Source: an uncultured bacterium
Lineage (GTDB): Bacteria > Bacillota > Clostridia > Oscillospirales > Oscillospiraceae
NCBI GenBank assembly: GCA_946548895.1
Contig: CAMNQF010000017.1
Location: 1 to 56,681 of the forward strand
Direction: 5' to 3'
Length of the DNA stretch: 56,681 bases
In this document: piece by piece, positions 6,661-14,558 of the stretch
Position numbering within the stretch: the stretch's first letter is position 1
How the letters are laid out: each line of letters begins with the position of its first letter
Notes under the pieces: generated by a model
The model's database searches: none
What the model was told of the DNA's origin: nothing
The model's input: the letters and a program-made list of their open reading frames with translations, nothing else
Position numbers and translations under genes: made by a program

Positions 6661-7827
6661 ATGTTCCATATCAAGACCATGAACAAGATCTCGGCGGTGG
6701 GCCTGGACCGCCTGCCCGCCGAAAGCTATGCCATCGGGGACGGCGTGGACAACGAGGACGCCATCCTGGTCCGCTCCGCCAAGCTCCACGACTACCAGTT
6801 CCCCGCCAACCTGTGGGCCATCGCCCGGGCGGGGGCCGGGGTGAACAACATCCCCATCGACCGCTGCTCCGAGGCGGGCATCGTGGTGTTCAACACCCCC
6901 GGCGCCAACGCCAACGCCGTGAAGGAGCTGGTGATGTGCGCCATGTTCCTGGCCTCCCGGGACGTGATCGGCGGCGCGGAGTGGGTGAAGGAGCAGGCCC
7001 GCACCCCCGGCGTGGACGTGGCCGCCGCGGTGGAAAAGGGCAAGTCCGCCTTCGTGGGCCCCGAGGTGTACCGCAAGACCCTGGGTGTGGTGGGCCTGGG
7101 CGCCATCGGCGCCCTGGTGGCCAACATCGGCCTCAGCCTGGGCATGGACGTGTACGGCTACGACCCCTACCTGTCCGTGGACGCCGCCCTCCGGCTGGAC
7201 CGCCATATCAAGGTGGTCAAGGAGATGGACACCGTGTTCGCCAACGCCGATTACCTCACCCTCCACCTGCCCTATATGGACGCCACCCGCGACACCGTCA
7301 ACGCCGCCTCCATCGCCAAGATGAAGGATGGGGTGCGGGTCATCAATATGGCCCGGGGCGGCCTGGTGAACAACGCCGACATGATCGCCGCGCTCCAGTC
7401 CGGCAAGGTGGCCCGGTACGTCACCGACTTCCCGGACAACGAGATCACCTTGGTCCCCGGCGTGGTGGCCACCCCCCATCTGGGCGCCTCCACCCCCGAG
7501 AGCGAGGATAACTGCGCCGTCATGGCCGCCAACCAGCTGAAGGACTTCCTGGAGAACGGCAATATCAAGAACTCCGTCAACTTCCCCAACGTCATTATGG
7601 AGCGGTCCGGGGTCCAGCGGCTGTGCGTCATTCACCGCAACATCCCCGCCGTCATCGCCCAGATCACCACCCAGCTGTCCGCGGACGGGGTGAACGTGGA
7701 GAACATGACCAACAAGTCCAAGGGTGAGTACGCCTACACCATGGTGGACACCGGCTCCGCCATAGGCGCCAAGGCGGTCGAGGACATCCGCAAGGTGCCC
7801 GGCGTCATCCGAATGCGGGTTATCTGA
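6661..7827 (+). CDS. serA: D-3-phosphoglycerate dehydrogenase
   Basis: First step of serine synthesis: oxidises 3-phosphoglycerate with NAD+. 388 aa: split substrate domain, central NAD-binding domain (GVVGLGAIGALVANIG, with Asp in YDPY), catalytic Arg in INMARGG, Glu in PDNE and His in TPHLGAST. A C-terminal ACT domain (from about residue 320, RLCVIHRNIPAVIAQIT) may bind serine for feedback inhibition. This is the short type without the extra allosteric domain. ATG 6661 fits GAGGTG 6 nt upstream; an in-frame GTG at 6652 is less likely. Second gene after serC, followed by a strong terminator. Confidence 0.96.
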   Translation: MFHIKTMNKISAVGLDRLPAESYAIGDGVDNEDAILVRSAKLHDYQFPANLWAIARAGAGVNNIPIDRCSEAGIVVFNTPGANANAVKELVMCAMFLASRDVIGGAEWVKEQARTPGVDVAAAVEKGKSAFVGPEVYRKTLGVVGLGAIGALVANIGLSLGMDVYGYDPYLSVDAALRLDRHIKVVKEMDTVFANADYLTLHLPYMDATRDTVNAASIAKMKDGVRVINMARGGLVNNADMIAALQSGKVARYVTDFPDNEITLVPGVVATPHLGASTPESEDNCAVMAANQLKDFLENGNIKNSVNFPNVIMERSGVQRLCVIHRNIPAVIAQITTQLSADGVNVENMTNKSKGEYAYTMVDTGSAIGAKAVEDIRKVPGVIRMRVI

Positions 7828-7854
7828 GGGTCTTTGGGCATAAACGCAAAAGCT

Positions 7855-7889
7855 AACCGGGGGAGAGCGCCTGCTCTCCCCCGGTTTTT
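7855..7889 (+). terminator. Intrinsic terminator of serC-serA
   Basis: AACCGGGGGAGAGC / GCTCTCCCCCGGTT hairpin followed by T residues, 28 nt after the serA stop. Confidence 0.93.
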
Positions 7890-8025
7890 GTGTGCAGGCA
7901 TTCTGCCCGCGGATTTCACGGTTTGGCGGCTCCCCGGCGTTTGCCTCCGCAGGATGATTTTTCATGAAGCTGGCGGCAAAAATGGGGCACACTGTGTACA
8001 GAAATCAGGAAAGGAGCCCCAGCCT

Positions 8026-8973
8026 ATGCCAGCCTCGACACAAGGCGCGGAGCGCATTCATGACATGATTATTGTGGGCGGCGGGCCCGCCGGATATACG
8101 GCGTCGCTGTACGCGGCCCGGGCCGGGCTGGACGCCCTCCTGCTGGAACAGCTGGCGGCGGGCGGGCAGATGGGCCTCACGGAGCGGATCGACAACTACC
8201 CCGGCTTTGCGGACGGAATAGACGGCTTCGCGCTGGGGGAGGCCATGCGCAAAGGCGCGGAGCGCTTTGGGGCTGAAACCCGGCTGGCCTCCGCGCTGTC
8301 CCTGGCGCTGTCCGGCCCGGTCAAGCGGGTGGAGACCGGCAAAGAGGCCCTGCGGGCCAGAACCGTCGTCCTGGCCACCGGGGCCGTCCCCCGGGAGCTG
8401 GGCCTTCCCGGCGAGCAGGAGCTGCTGGGCCGGGGCGTCCACTACTGCGCCGCCTGCGACGGGATGTTCTACCGGGGCCGGACGGCGGTGGTGGTGGGGG
8501 GCGGCAACAGCGCCGCGGAGGACGCCCTCCTCCTGTCCCGCGTCTGTGAGCGGGTGTTTCTGGTCCACCGGCGGGACGCCCTCCGGGCGGAACAGGTCTA
8601 CCGCGCCCCCCTGCTGCGGGCGGAAAACGTGGAGTTCTGCTGGAACAGCGTGGTGGAGGAGCTGCTCCATGACGGCGCGATGCGGGGCGTCCGCCTGCGG
8701 GACGTCCGGACCGGGGCGGAGCGCACGGTGGACTGCGACGGCGTGTTTGTCAGCATCGGCAGGAAGCCGGCCTCCCAGCTGGTGCGGGGCCAGGCCGCCC
8801 TGGACCCGGCGGGCTATGTGGTGGCGGATGAGTCCACCCGGACGGACGTTCCCGGCCTGTTCGCGGCGGGCGACGTGCGGACCAAGGCCCTGCGCCAGGT
8901 GGCCACCGCCGTGGCCGACGGGGCCGCGGCCGCCCACAGCGCCCAGGAGTATCTGGCCGCTTTAGGCCGATGA
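8026..8973 (+). CDS. trxB: Thioredoxin reductase
   Basis: FAD/NADPH disulfide reductase, cytoplasmic, 315 aa. FAD-binding GGGPAGYTASLYAARAG lies near the N-terminus, the redox-active pair Cys141-Ala-Ala-Cys144 in HYCAACDG, the NAD(P)H site in VVGGGNSAAEDALLL with HRRD, and the C-terminal FAD motif in GLFAAGDVR. The start ATG 8026 has AAAGGAG 9 nt upstream; the open frame extends further up but over the serA terminator. No thioredoxin or glycine-reductase gene is adjacent, so it stands alone between two terminators. Close relatives (ferredoxin-dependent flavin thioredoxin reductase) cannot be excluded, but the HRRD motif favours NADPH. Confidence 0.9.
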   Translation: MPASTQGAERIHDMIIVGGGPAGYTASLYAARAGLDALLLEQLAAGGQMGLTERIDNYPGFADGIDGFALGEAMRKGAERFGAETRLASALSLALSGPVKRVETGKEALRARTVVLATGAVPRELGLPGEQELLGRGVHYCAACDGMFYRGRTAVVVGGGNSAAEDALLLSRVCERVFLVHRRDALRAEQVYRAPLLRAENVEFCWNSVVEELLHDGAMRGVRLRDVRTGAERTVDCDGVFVSIGRKPASQLVRGQAALDPAGYVVADESTRTDVPGLFAAGDVRTKALRQVATAVADGAAAAHSAQEYLAALGR

Positions 8974-8980
8974 CCGGCAA

Positions 8981-9012
8981 AGGCGCGCCGCCGGCCCCCC
9001 TGCGGCGCGCCT
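8981..9012. terminator. Bidirectional hairpin between convergent genes
   Basis: AGGCGCGCCGC / GCGGCGCGCCT, an 11-bp perfect stem with a 10-nt loop, between the trxB stop and the lipoprotein stop. The T-tracts are weak. Confidence 0.6.
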
Positions 9013-9021
9013 CCCGTTTGG

Positions 9022-10053
9022 TCAGGACGCGAAAGAGCTGTTGTACAGGTTGATGCAGTCGGAAAGCACCTCGCTCAGGTGAACCACCCCGCCCAGCTGC
9101 CCGTCGTTCTCGATGGAGCGCCCGCTCTCCACCTGGCGGATCATCCAGTCAATGGCGGAGGCCATGCGGTCGATCTGGGTACCAATGTGGTAGGCGTTGT
9201 CCGCGGTCATGGATTCCGCCATCAGCTGGTTGTTGTCCCCGGCGGCGGCCTTATAGGCGTCAATGGTGTCCAGCAGCTCCTGGTACAGCGTGCGGATGGG
9301 CTCCAGGTCCAGCTCCGCGATGTTGGAGTCGCTTACCCCCTGGCTGGCGCACTCGGCGGTGATCTTCTTCACCACGGTGATGGCATGGCTGAAGCCGTAG
9401 GCCAGCAGCTCGCCCTCCTCCTGCATCCGCTTCTCATCGGCCTCCACCCGCTCAATGCTCAACTCCGCCACGGCGTCCATATACTGGTAGGCCAGGTCCT
9501 CAAACAGCGCGGCGTTGGGCTGAATCGCCTGGTGATACTCCTTGGGCTTGGCGTACTGGTCGGCGGCATAGTCATAGTCGCGGTAAATACTGCTGAAGGC
9601 ATCCATCAGGGCGCGCATGGGCTCAATGATCTGGAGCGTCAGCCCATCCAGCTCCTCGAAAGCGGGCTCCAGCCCCGCCACATACTGGGCCTCCTCCAGC
9701 AGGTCCGTATTATATGGGGAGATGTCGTATTTATAGGTATAGTCACTGTCGGAGCGCAAGGCGAATTCATCGGCGTACTCCACTACCTCGTAGTAGCTGT
9801 ACAAGGTGCCCAGCACGTCCACGATTTTGTTGTTCATCTCCACATAGATGTTGTACTTCACTTTGTCCACCAGCTCCGGGTCCAGCGACTCCTCCGGGGC
9901 GCTCTCCGAGGGGGTAGGCTCCGGCGTCGGCTCCGCGCTGGCGGCGGAGCCGTCCTTCTCCCGGTCCTCCGAACCGGCGGGCGCGCACCCGGCGGCCAGC
10001 GCCAGGAGACAAGCCAGCAGCAGGGCCAAGGGCTTCCGCATTCTCTTCATCAT
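9022..10053 (-). CDS. Putative lipoprotein, DUF3829-like
   Basis: A 343-aa secreted lipoprotein of unknown function. Signal peptide with lipobox LALAAGC at about residues 17-23, then a low-complexity Ser/Glu/Pro linker (to about residue 55) and a mostly helical domain with repeated acidic and aromatic positions (YNIYVEMNNKIVDVLGTLY, YYEVVEYADEF). The YxxYxxxxNK-type start of the helical domain resembles DUF3829 lipoproteins, but this is by eye. GGAGG lies 7 nt before the ATG. Expected on the outer face of the membrane. It is monocistronic and converges on trxB. Confidence 0.7.
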   Translation of the reverse strand: MMKRMRKPLALLLACLLALAAGCAPAGSEDREKDGSAASAEPTPEPTPSESAPEESLDPELVDKVKYNIYVEMNNKIVDVLGTLYSYYEVVEYADEFALRSDSDYTYKYDISPYNTDLLEEAQYVAGLEPAFEELDGLTLQIIEPMRALMDAFSSIYRDYDYAADQYAKPKEYHQAIQPNAALFEDLAYQYMDAVAELSIERVEADEKRMQEEGELLAYGFSHAITVVKKITAECASQGVSDSNIAELDLEPIRTLYQELLDTIDAYKAAAGDNNQLMAESMTADNAYHIGTQIDRMASAIDWMIRQVESGRSIENDGQLGGVVHLSEVLSDCINLYNSSFAS

Positions 10054-10146
10054 TTCATTGCCTCCTCATGATTCTTGACTGCCCCGGCGCGGCCGGCCGG
10101 AAGGCAGGCGTTTTATATCAAGTCGGCATTTCCCGCGAGAAGTTAA

Positions 10147-10177
10147 GGGGCGGAACGGCAATCTCCCGTTCCGCCCC
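10147..10177 (-). terminator. Second hairpin downstream of the small membrane protein
   Basis: GGGGCGGAACGG / CCGTTCCGCCCC, a 12-bp perfect stem with a 7-nt loop, without a strong T-run. It backs up the terminator at 10191-10221 or insulates the lipoprotein gene. Confidence 0.5.
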
Positions 10178-10190
10178 GCGGATGGCCGCG

Positions 10191-10221
10191 AAAAACGGGC
10201 GGCGCACTTCCGCGCCGCCCG
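10191..10221 (-). terminator. Intrinsic terminator of the small membrane protein gene
   Basis: On the minus strand a CGGGCGGCGC / GCGCCGCCCG stem followed by TTTTT, 25 nt after the stop codon at 10246. Confidence 0.88.
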
Positions 10222-10245
10222 CCTTTCTGCGTGCCGCTGTCAATT

Positions 10246-10656
10246 TTACGCCTTGACCTTCTTCATATAGAGGGATACCTCGGACACCAGGAAGCTCAAC
10301 ACGATGAGCACGGCGCAGGCGATGAGCTCGGTCATGTGGGTAAAGGGCTCAATGCCGTAAATGGTGTCGGACACCGGCCAGATGATGGCGTGGATATACA
10401 TCATCAGGGCAATGCCGCTCCCCGCGCACAGAAGCACCGGGGCAAAGGGGGCCAGCTTATCCACAAACAGCATCACGCCCGCGATGATGGCCGCGGCGGC
10501 CAGCAGGCCGCACACGGCGGCGTCAAAAATCGGTTCCTTATACTGGATGCCGCTGAACGTGGCGCCGTAGACAGCGGCGGAGACAACGCACAATACAGCG
10601 GCGGCCAGCCCGGCGTAAAACCCGGCGGCCTTGTTCTGCAGAATATTCTGTTTCAT
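10246..10656 (-). CDS. Small four-helix integral membrane protein, unknown function
   Basis: 136 aa with four clear hydrophobic segments (about residues 12-33, 45-66, 71-90 and 105-128) and a positively charged C-terminus (MKKVKA), so both ends are likely cytoplasmic. I recognise no named family. AAGGAG sits 10 nt before the ATG and a good promoter lies about 135 nt upstream. It is divergent from the membrane-anchored GH3 enzyme across an AT-rich 520-bp gap; the shared gap suggests, but does not prove, a link with the glycosidases. Confidence 0.75.
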   Translation of the reverse strand: MKQNILQNKAAGFYAGLAAAVLCVVSAAVYGATFSGIQYKEPIFDAAVCGLLAAAAIIAGVMLFVDKLAPFAPVLLCAGSGIALMMYIHAIIWPVSDTIYGIEPFTHMTELIACAVLIVLSFLVSEVSLYMKKVKA

Positions 10657-10790
10657 GAATCACGAACTCCTTCCATAAAAAAAGAGACATTCATTTTGCA
10701 ATGGCAGGAATTTGAGGTGCGCGGAACAGGCGGGCCGAATTTCGAAACCGCATTTTCAGGAATCGGCACCGCAGCAATGAAGACAAGTTT

Positions 10791-10819
10791 ATTATGGCAT
10801 GAAATTGCCGGTTCGTCAA
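10791..10819 (-). promoter_or_regulatory. Promoter of the small membrane protein gene
   Basis: On the minus strand TTGACG, 17-nt spacer, CATAAT. Confidence 0.65.
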
Positions 10820-10984
10820 TCGGGATTGGGACTAACATATTTCCAGCGTTTCCAGTTCACGGCAAAAAAACGCCTGTTCACGTCTTTTTATTCTTGAACA
10901 GTATTTTTTACTCCGTTAATGAGCAAAATATTCTTCCACGGCAAACGTCAAACCTTATACGACAACTGGTATATTTTCGTAAAC

Positions 10985-11013
10985 TTTCATAAAAGATGAA
11001 AATAGTGTATCAT
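10985..11013 (+). promoter_or_regulatory. Promoter candidate of the membrane-anchored GH3 gene
   Basis: TTTCAT, 17-nt spacer, TATCAT. The -35 box is one arm of the inverted repeat TTTCAT/ATGAAA, a possible operator. The mRNA leader would be about 160 nt. Confidence 0.5.
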
Positions 11014-11180
11014 ATTTTTAGTCAACTGCCTTGCGGCGGCACCCCGCCGAGGCTCCCGGACGCCGTGCGAATGGAGGGCAGGAATGGAGGGCACGGCGGC
11101 ACGGCGAGCAGACCCGGCCGTCTCCGCATGGACAGCCGGGCGGTTGCCAGATTTGGATCGAGGAAAGGATGCTGATATTC

Positions 11181-14100
11181 ATGGGAACTCCCAAGCTTTG
11201 GAAGAAGATCTTTACCAATATCATGGCGGTACTGCTGGTCATCTCGTTCTTTGCCGGCAATATTGCCAACGAATTCGCCGGGCAGATCAATTCCTTCCTG
11301 GGCATCTCCACCACCCGGACAGAGCACACGGGGGAGGGAGACGCCCAGTACGCCCGGTACTTTGAGAGCACGTTCCAGTCTGTCGCGGACCTGAAGGCGG
11401 CGGGCCTGGCCAAGGTCCGCGAGGTGGAGAATGAGGGCGCCGTGCTGCTGAAAAACGACAACGGCGCGCTGCCCCTGTCCGGCAAGGACGTCTCCCTGTT
11501 CGGCGCCACCGCCGTCTCCCCGGTATTCGGCGGCACCGGCTCCGGCGCGGTCTCCTCTGAGAACGCCCCCACCTACCAGCAGGTGTTCACCGAGGCCGGA
11601 TTCAACGTGGTGAACAAGGACCTGCTGGACTGGTACGTGGCGGAGGAGTATGGCCGCGACTTTGACCCGGGCAACATCAACGAGGCCTCCTGGAAACAGA
11701 TTCAGAAGTCTGACGCCGTGGACAGCTTCGGCAAGGGCGAAACCGCCATCTTCGTCATCGGCCGTGTGGGCGGCGAGGCCAACGACCTGAAGAGCGTCAA
11801 CCACGACGACGGCGCCAACGGCGACTACCTCCGCCCCAACAAGAACGAGCTGGCCATCCTGGAGGGCCTGAAGGAGATGAAGGACGCGGGGCAGATTTCC
11901 CACATCGTGCTGCTGCTCAACAGCGCCAACCCCATTTCCGCCCAGTTCATCAACGACGACGCCTATGGCATTGACGCCGCCCTGTGGATCGGTTCCGTGG
12001 GCCAGACCGGCCTGTACGCCGTGGCGGATATCCTGTCCGGCGCGGTAAACCCCTCCGGCTCCCTGCCCGACACCTGGTGGACCGACAACCTGCTGGACCC
12101 CGCCATGGCCAACTTCGGCAGCTACACCTACCAGGGCGCGGACCAGTATTCCTTCAGCTCCACCGGCCGCGTATTTAATATGTACGTGGTGTACCAGGAG
12201 GGCATTTACGTGGGCTACCGCTACACCGAAACCCGCTACGAGGACAAAGTGCTGGGCACCGCCAAGACCGGCAGCTTTGACTACGGCAGCGTGGTGGCCT
12301 ATCCCTTCGGCTACGGCCTGAGCTACTCCACCTTTGAGATGTCCAATATGAAGGTGGAAAAGGCCGGCAGCGGCATGGAGACCTCCTACACCGTCACGGT
12401 GGACGTGAAGAACACCGGCAGCGTGGAGGGCAAAAAGACCGTTCAGATTTACGCCCAGAAGCCCTACACCGATTACGCCAAATCCAACCAGATCGAGAAG
12501 GCCGCCGTGGAACTGGTGGGCTACGGCAAGACCCAGCTCCTGGCCCCCGGCGCCAGCGAGACGGTGACGGTGGAGGTGCCGGAGTACTTCCTCACCTCCT
12601 ACGACGCCCTGGGCACCGGCGTGTTCATCCTGGACGAGGGCACCCACTACCTGACCGCCGCCGACAACGCCCACGCCGCCGTCAACAATATTCTGGCCGC
12701 CAAGGGCAAGACCACCTCCAACGGCATGACCGCCGACGGCGACAAGGACCTGACCTACAGCGTGGACTACAGCTTTGACAGCGAGACCTACGCCAAGTCC
12801 TACGGCACCGGCGCGGACGTGACCAGCCTGTTTGCCGCGGCGGATATCAACCGCTACGAAGGCGCCGGCAGCAACCATGTGGATTATATCACCCGGAGCG
12901 ACTGGGAGGGCACCACCACCCTGTGGTCCCCCAACAGCGACGATGAGAACGACAGCTACGTGCGCCTGAGCATGACCGACCAGATTGCCGCCGACGTGGT
13001 GCTGGACGACGCCGACCTGCCGGAAAACGACGGCGACTGGCCCACTATGGGCTCCACCGACACCGCATATCAGCTGGTCAACCTGATGCGGGACGCGGAG
13101 GACAACCCCATCCCCTACGACGACCCCATGTGGGACGAGCTTCTGGACCAGCTCACCTACAGCCAGCTCAGTGAGCTGTGCGCCGTGGGCCTGCGCATGA
13201 CCGTGGCCGTGTCCGCCATTGGTAAGCCCGAGACCCTGGACCACAATGGCCCCAGCGGCGTGACCCAGAAGTACAGCCTGGGTCCCAATGGCTACGCCAC
13301 CCAGACCAACGACCCCGACAAGGAGCAGACCGGCACCTGCTACCCCTGCAACGGCATCATCGCCGCCACCTTCAATGACCAGCTGGTCCGCGAGGTGGGC
13401 GAACTCATCGGTGAGGACGCCATGTGGGCGGGCTACGCCGGCTTCTACGGCACCGGCCTGAACATCCACCGCACCCCCTACTCCGGCCGCGTATTTGAGT
13501 ATTACTCCGAGGACGGCATCCTCACCGGCCTGATCGCTACCGCCGAGTCGGAGGCCATCCAGTCCAAGGGCGTCTATGTCTACAACAAGCACTTTGTGCT
13601 CAACGACCAGGAGGAGCAGCGTCAGGGCATCGGCACCTGGTGCAACGAGCAGGCCCTCCGTGAGATCTACCTGCGCGCCTTCGAGCTGCCCATTGTCCGG
13701 GCCGACGCCAAGTGCGTGATGACCGCCTTCAACCGCCTGGGCGCGTTCTGGTCCGGGGCTATGCCCGAGCTGATGACCAGCTGGCTCCGCGGCGAGGCGG
13801 GCATGAGCGGCTTTGCCGTCACCGATATGTACGACGGCAGCTATATGTCCAAGCCCCACGAGGTCCTGGCGGGCAACGACATCCCCGACAACTATCCCGG
13901 CGTGACCGGCACCGCGGTGGGCAGCGGCACCAGCGACCTCGGCTTCGAGTTCGCGGAGTACGGCCCCGGCGCCGCCAAGGAGAACGCGCCCATGGCCCGC
14001 GCCATGCGGGAGTCCGCCCACCGCATCCTGTACACTGTGGTCCACTCCCGCGGCATGGACGGCATCAGCTCGGATACCGTCATCATCCAGGTCACACCCT

Positions 14101-14213
14101 GGTGGTCCACCGCCATCACCGCGGTTCAGATTGTCACCGGCATCCTGACCCTGGCGGGCGCGGCCCTCATGATTATGGACATGGCCGGAATCAGCGGCAA
14201 GAAAAAGAAGTAA
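11181..14213 (+). CDS. Membrane-anchored GH3 glycosidase with permuted domain order
   Basis: A 1010-aa beta-glucosidase-type enzyme expected on the cell surface. An N-terminal anchor (IMAVLLVISFFAGNIA) is followed first by the GH3 C-terminal half (EGAVLLKNDNGALPL; GAVNPSGSLPDTWW), then a fibronectin-III-like domain (YPFGYGLSYSTFEMSN onward), and only then the catalytic barrel. The barrel carries KHFVLNDQE (K803, H804) and the likely nucleophile Asp882 in GFAVTDMYDG. A second transmembrane helix with a KKKK tail closes the protein. This C-FnIII-N order is the permuted class known from some ruminococcal GH3 enzymes. ATG 11181 is preferred (AAGGA 11 nt upstream); ATG 11169 is the alternative. 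Substrate not readable; beta-glucoside or xyloside are both possible. Confidence 0.88.
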   Translation: MGTPKLWKKIFTNIMAVLLVISFFAGNIANEFAGQINSFLGISTTRTEHTGEGDAQYARYFESTFQSVADLKAAGLAKVREVENEGAVLLKNDNGALPLSGKDVSLFGATAVSPVFGGTGSGAVSSENAPTYQQVFTEAGFNVVNKDLLDWYVAEEYGRDFDPGNINEASWKQIQKSDAVDSFGKGETAIFVIGRVGGEANDLKSVNHDDGANGDYLRPNKNELAILEGLKEMKDAGQISHIVLLLNSANPISAQFINDDAYGIDAALWIGSVGQTGLYAVADILSGAVNPSGSLPDTWWTDNLLDPAMANFGSYTYQGADQYSFSSTGRVFNMYVVYQEGIYVGYRYTETRYEDKVLGTAKTGSFDYGSVVAYPFGYGLSYSTFEMSNMKVEKAGSGMETSYTVTVDVKNTGSVEGKKTVQIYAQKPYTDYAKSNQIEKAAVELVGYGKTQLLAPGASETVTVEVPEYFLTSYDALGTGVFILDEGTHYLTAADNAHAAVNNILAAKGKTTSNGMTADGDKDLTYSVDYSFDSETYAKSYGTGADVTSLFAAADINRYEGAGSNHVDYITRSDWEGTTTLWSPNSDDENDSYVRLSMTDQIAADVVLDDADLPENDGDWPTMGSTDTAYQLVNLMRDAEDNPIPYDDPMWDELLDQLTYSQLSELCAVGLRMTVAVSAIGKPETLDHNGPSGVTQKYSLGPNGYATQTNDPDKEQTGTCYPCNGIIAATFNDQLVREVGELIGEDAMWAGYAGFYGTGLNIHRTPYSGRVFEYYSEDGILTGLIATAESEAIQSKGVYVYNKHFVLNDQEEQRQGIGTWCNEQALREIYLRAFELPIVRADAKCVMTAFNRLGAFWSGAMPELMTSWLRGEAGMSGFAVTDMYDGSYMSKPHEVLAGNDIPDNYPGVTGTAVGSGTSDLGFEFAEYGPGAAKENAPMARAMRESAHRILYTVVHSRGMDGISSDTVIIQVTPWWSTAITAVQIVTGILTLAGAALMIMDMAGISGKKKK

Positions 14214-14228
14214 CTCCCACACCAACAC

Positions 14229-14263
14229 AAGCACCCGCTCACTGGTTGAGCGGGTGCTTTTCT
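14229..14263 (+). terminator. Intrinsic terminator after the membrane GH3 gene
   Basis: GCACCCGCTCA / TGAGCGGGTGC stem with a short loop and TTTTC, 16 nt after the stop. Confidence 0.88.
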
Positions 14264-14490
14264 ATCTCCAGCGGCGGCTCTGGGGCCGCGTCCCCAAAAA
14301 CCTTTCTGGCCGCATTTTAAGGGGGAATGTGTGGCCCCGCGGAGGCCTGCGGGGCAGGCCAACCCGGCGGTGCGGGCGGGGGCCCATGGGAACCAGAAGC
14401 GGAGGCAATACCGGGAGCGCAGCATCCTGCTGGTCCGAAATGCGCTTGGGCACGGCCAGGGCAGCGGGAGGTCCCCTGACATTGCGCGCA
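14264..14490. other. GC-rich spacer between convergent GH3 genes
   Basis: No gene recognised. It contains a GCCTG/CAGGC hairpin near 14348-14362 and otherwise unremarkable GC-rich sequence; open frames crossing it are antisense to the GH3 genes. Confidence 0.5.
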
Positions 14491-14523
14491 AAACAACGGC
14501 GGCCCGGGAAGCCCGGGCCGCCG
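14491..14523 (-). terminator. Intrinsic terminator of the lipoprotein GH3 gene
   Basis: On the minus strand CGGCGGCCCGGG / CCCGGGCCGCCG with a 3-nt loop, then TTGTTTT. Confidence 0.85.
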
Positions 14524-14558
14524 CTTTGCTGTTTGTTTCAGGACACTGTGGGAAACGC

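Larger units (their letters stand above)
10657..11180. other. AT-rich divergent regulatory region
   Basis: 524 bp without a gene between the small membrane protein and the GH3 gene. From about 10660 to 11020 it is strikingly AT-rich compared with its GC-rich surroundings. It holds one promoter for each direction and an inverted repeat TTTCAT-AAAAG-ATGAAA at 10985-11001. The last 160 nt are GC-rich leader of the GH3 mRNA. Confidence 0.6.

Noticed and set aside
11022-14234. 1070-codon minus-strand open frame opposite the membrane GH3 gene
   Set aside because: Antisense shadow; no signal, no domain motif, and the plus strand has intact GH3 catalytic residues, ribosome site and terminator.
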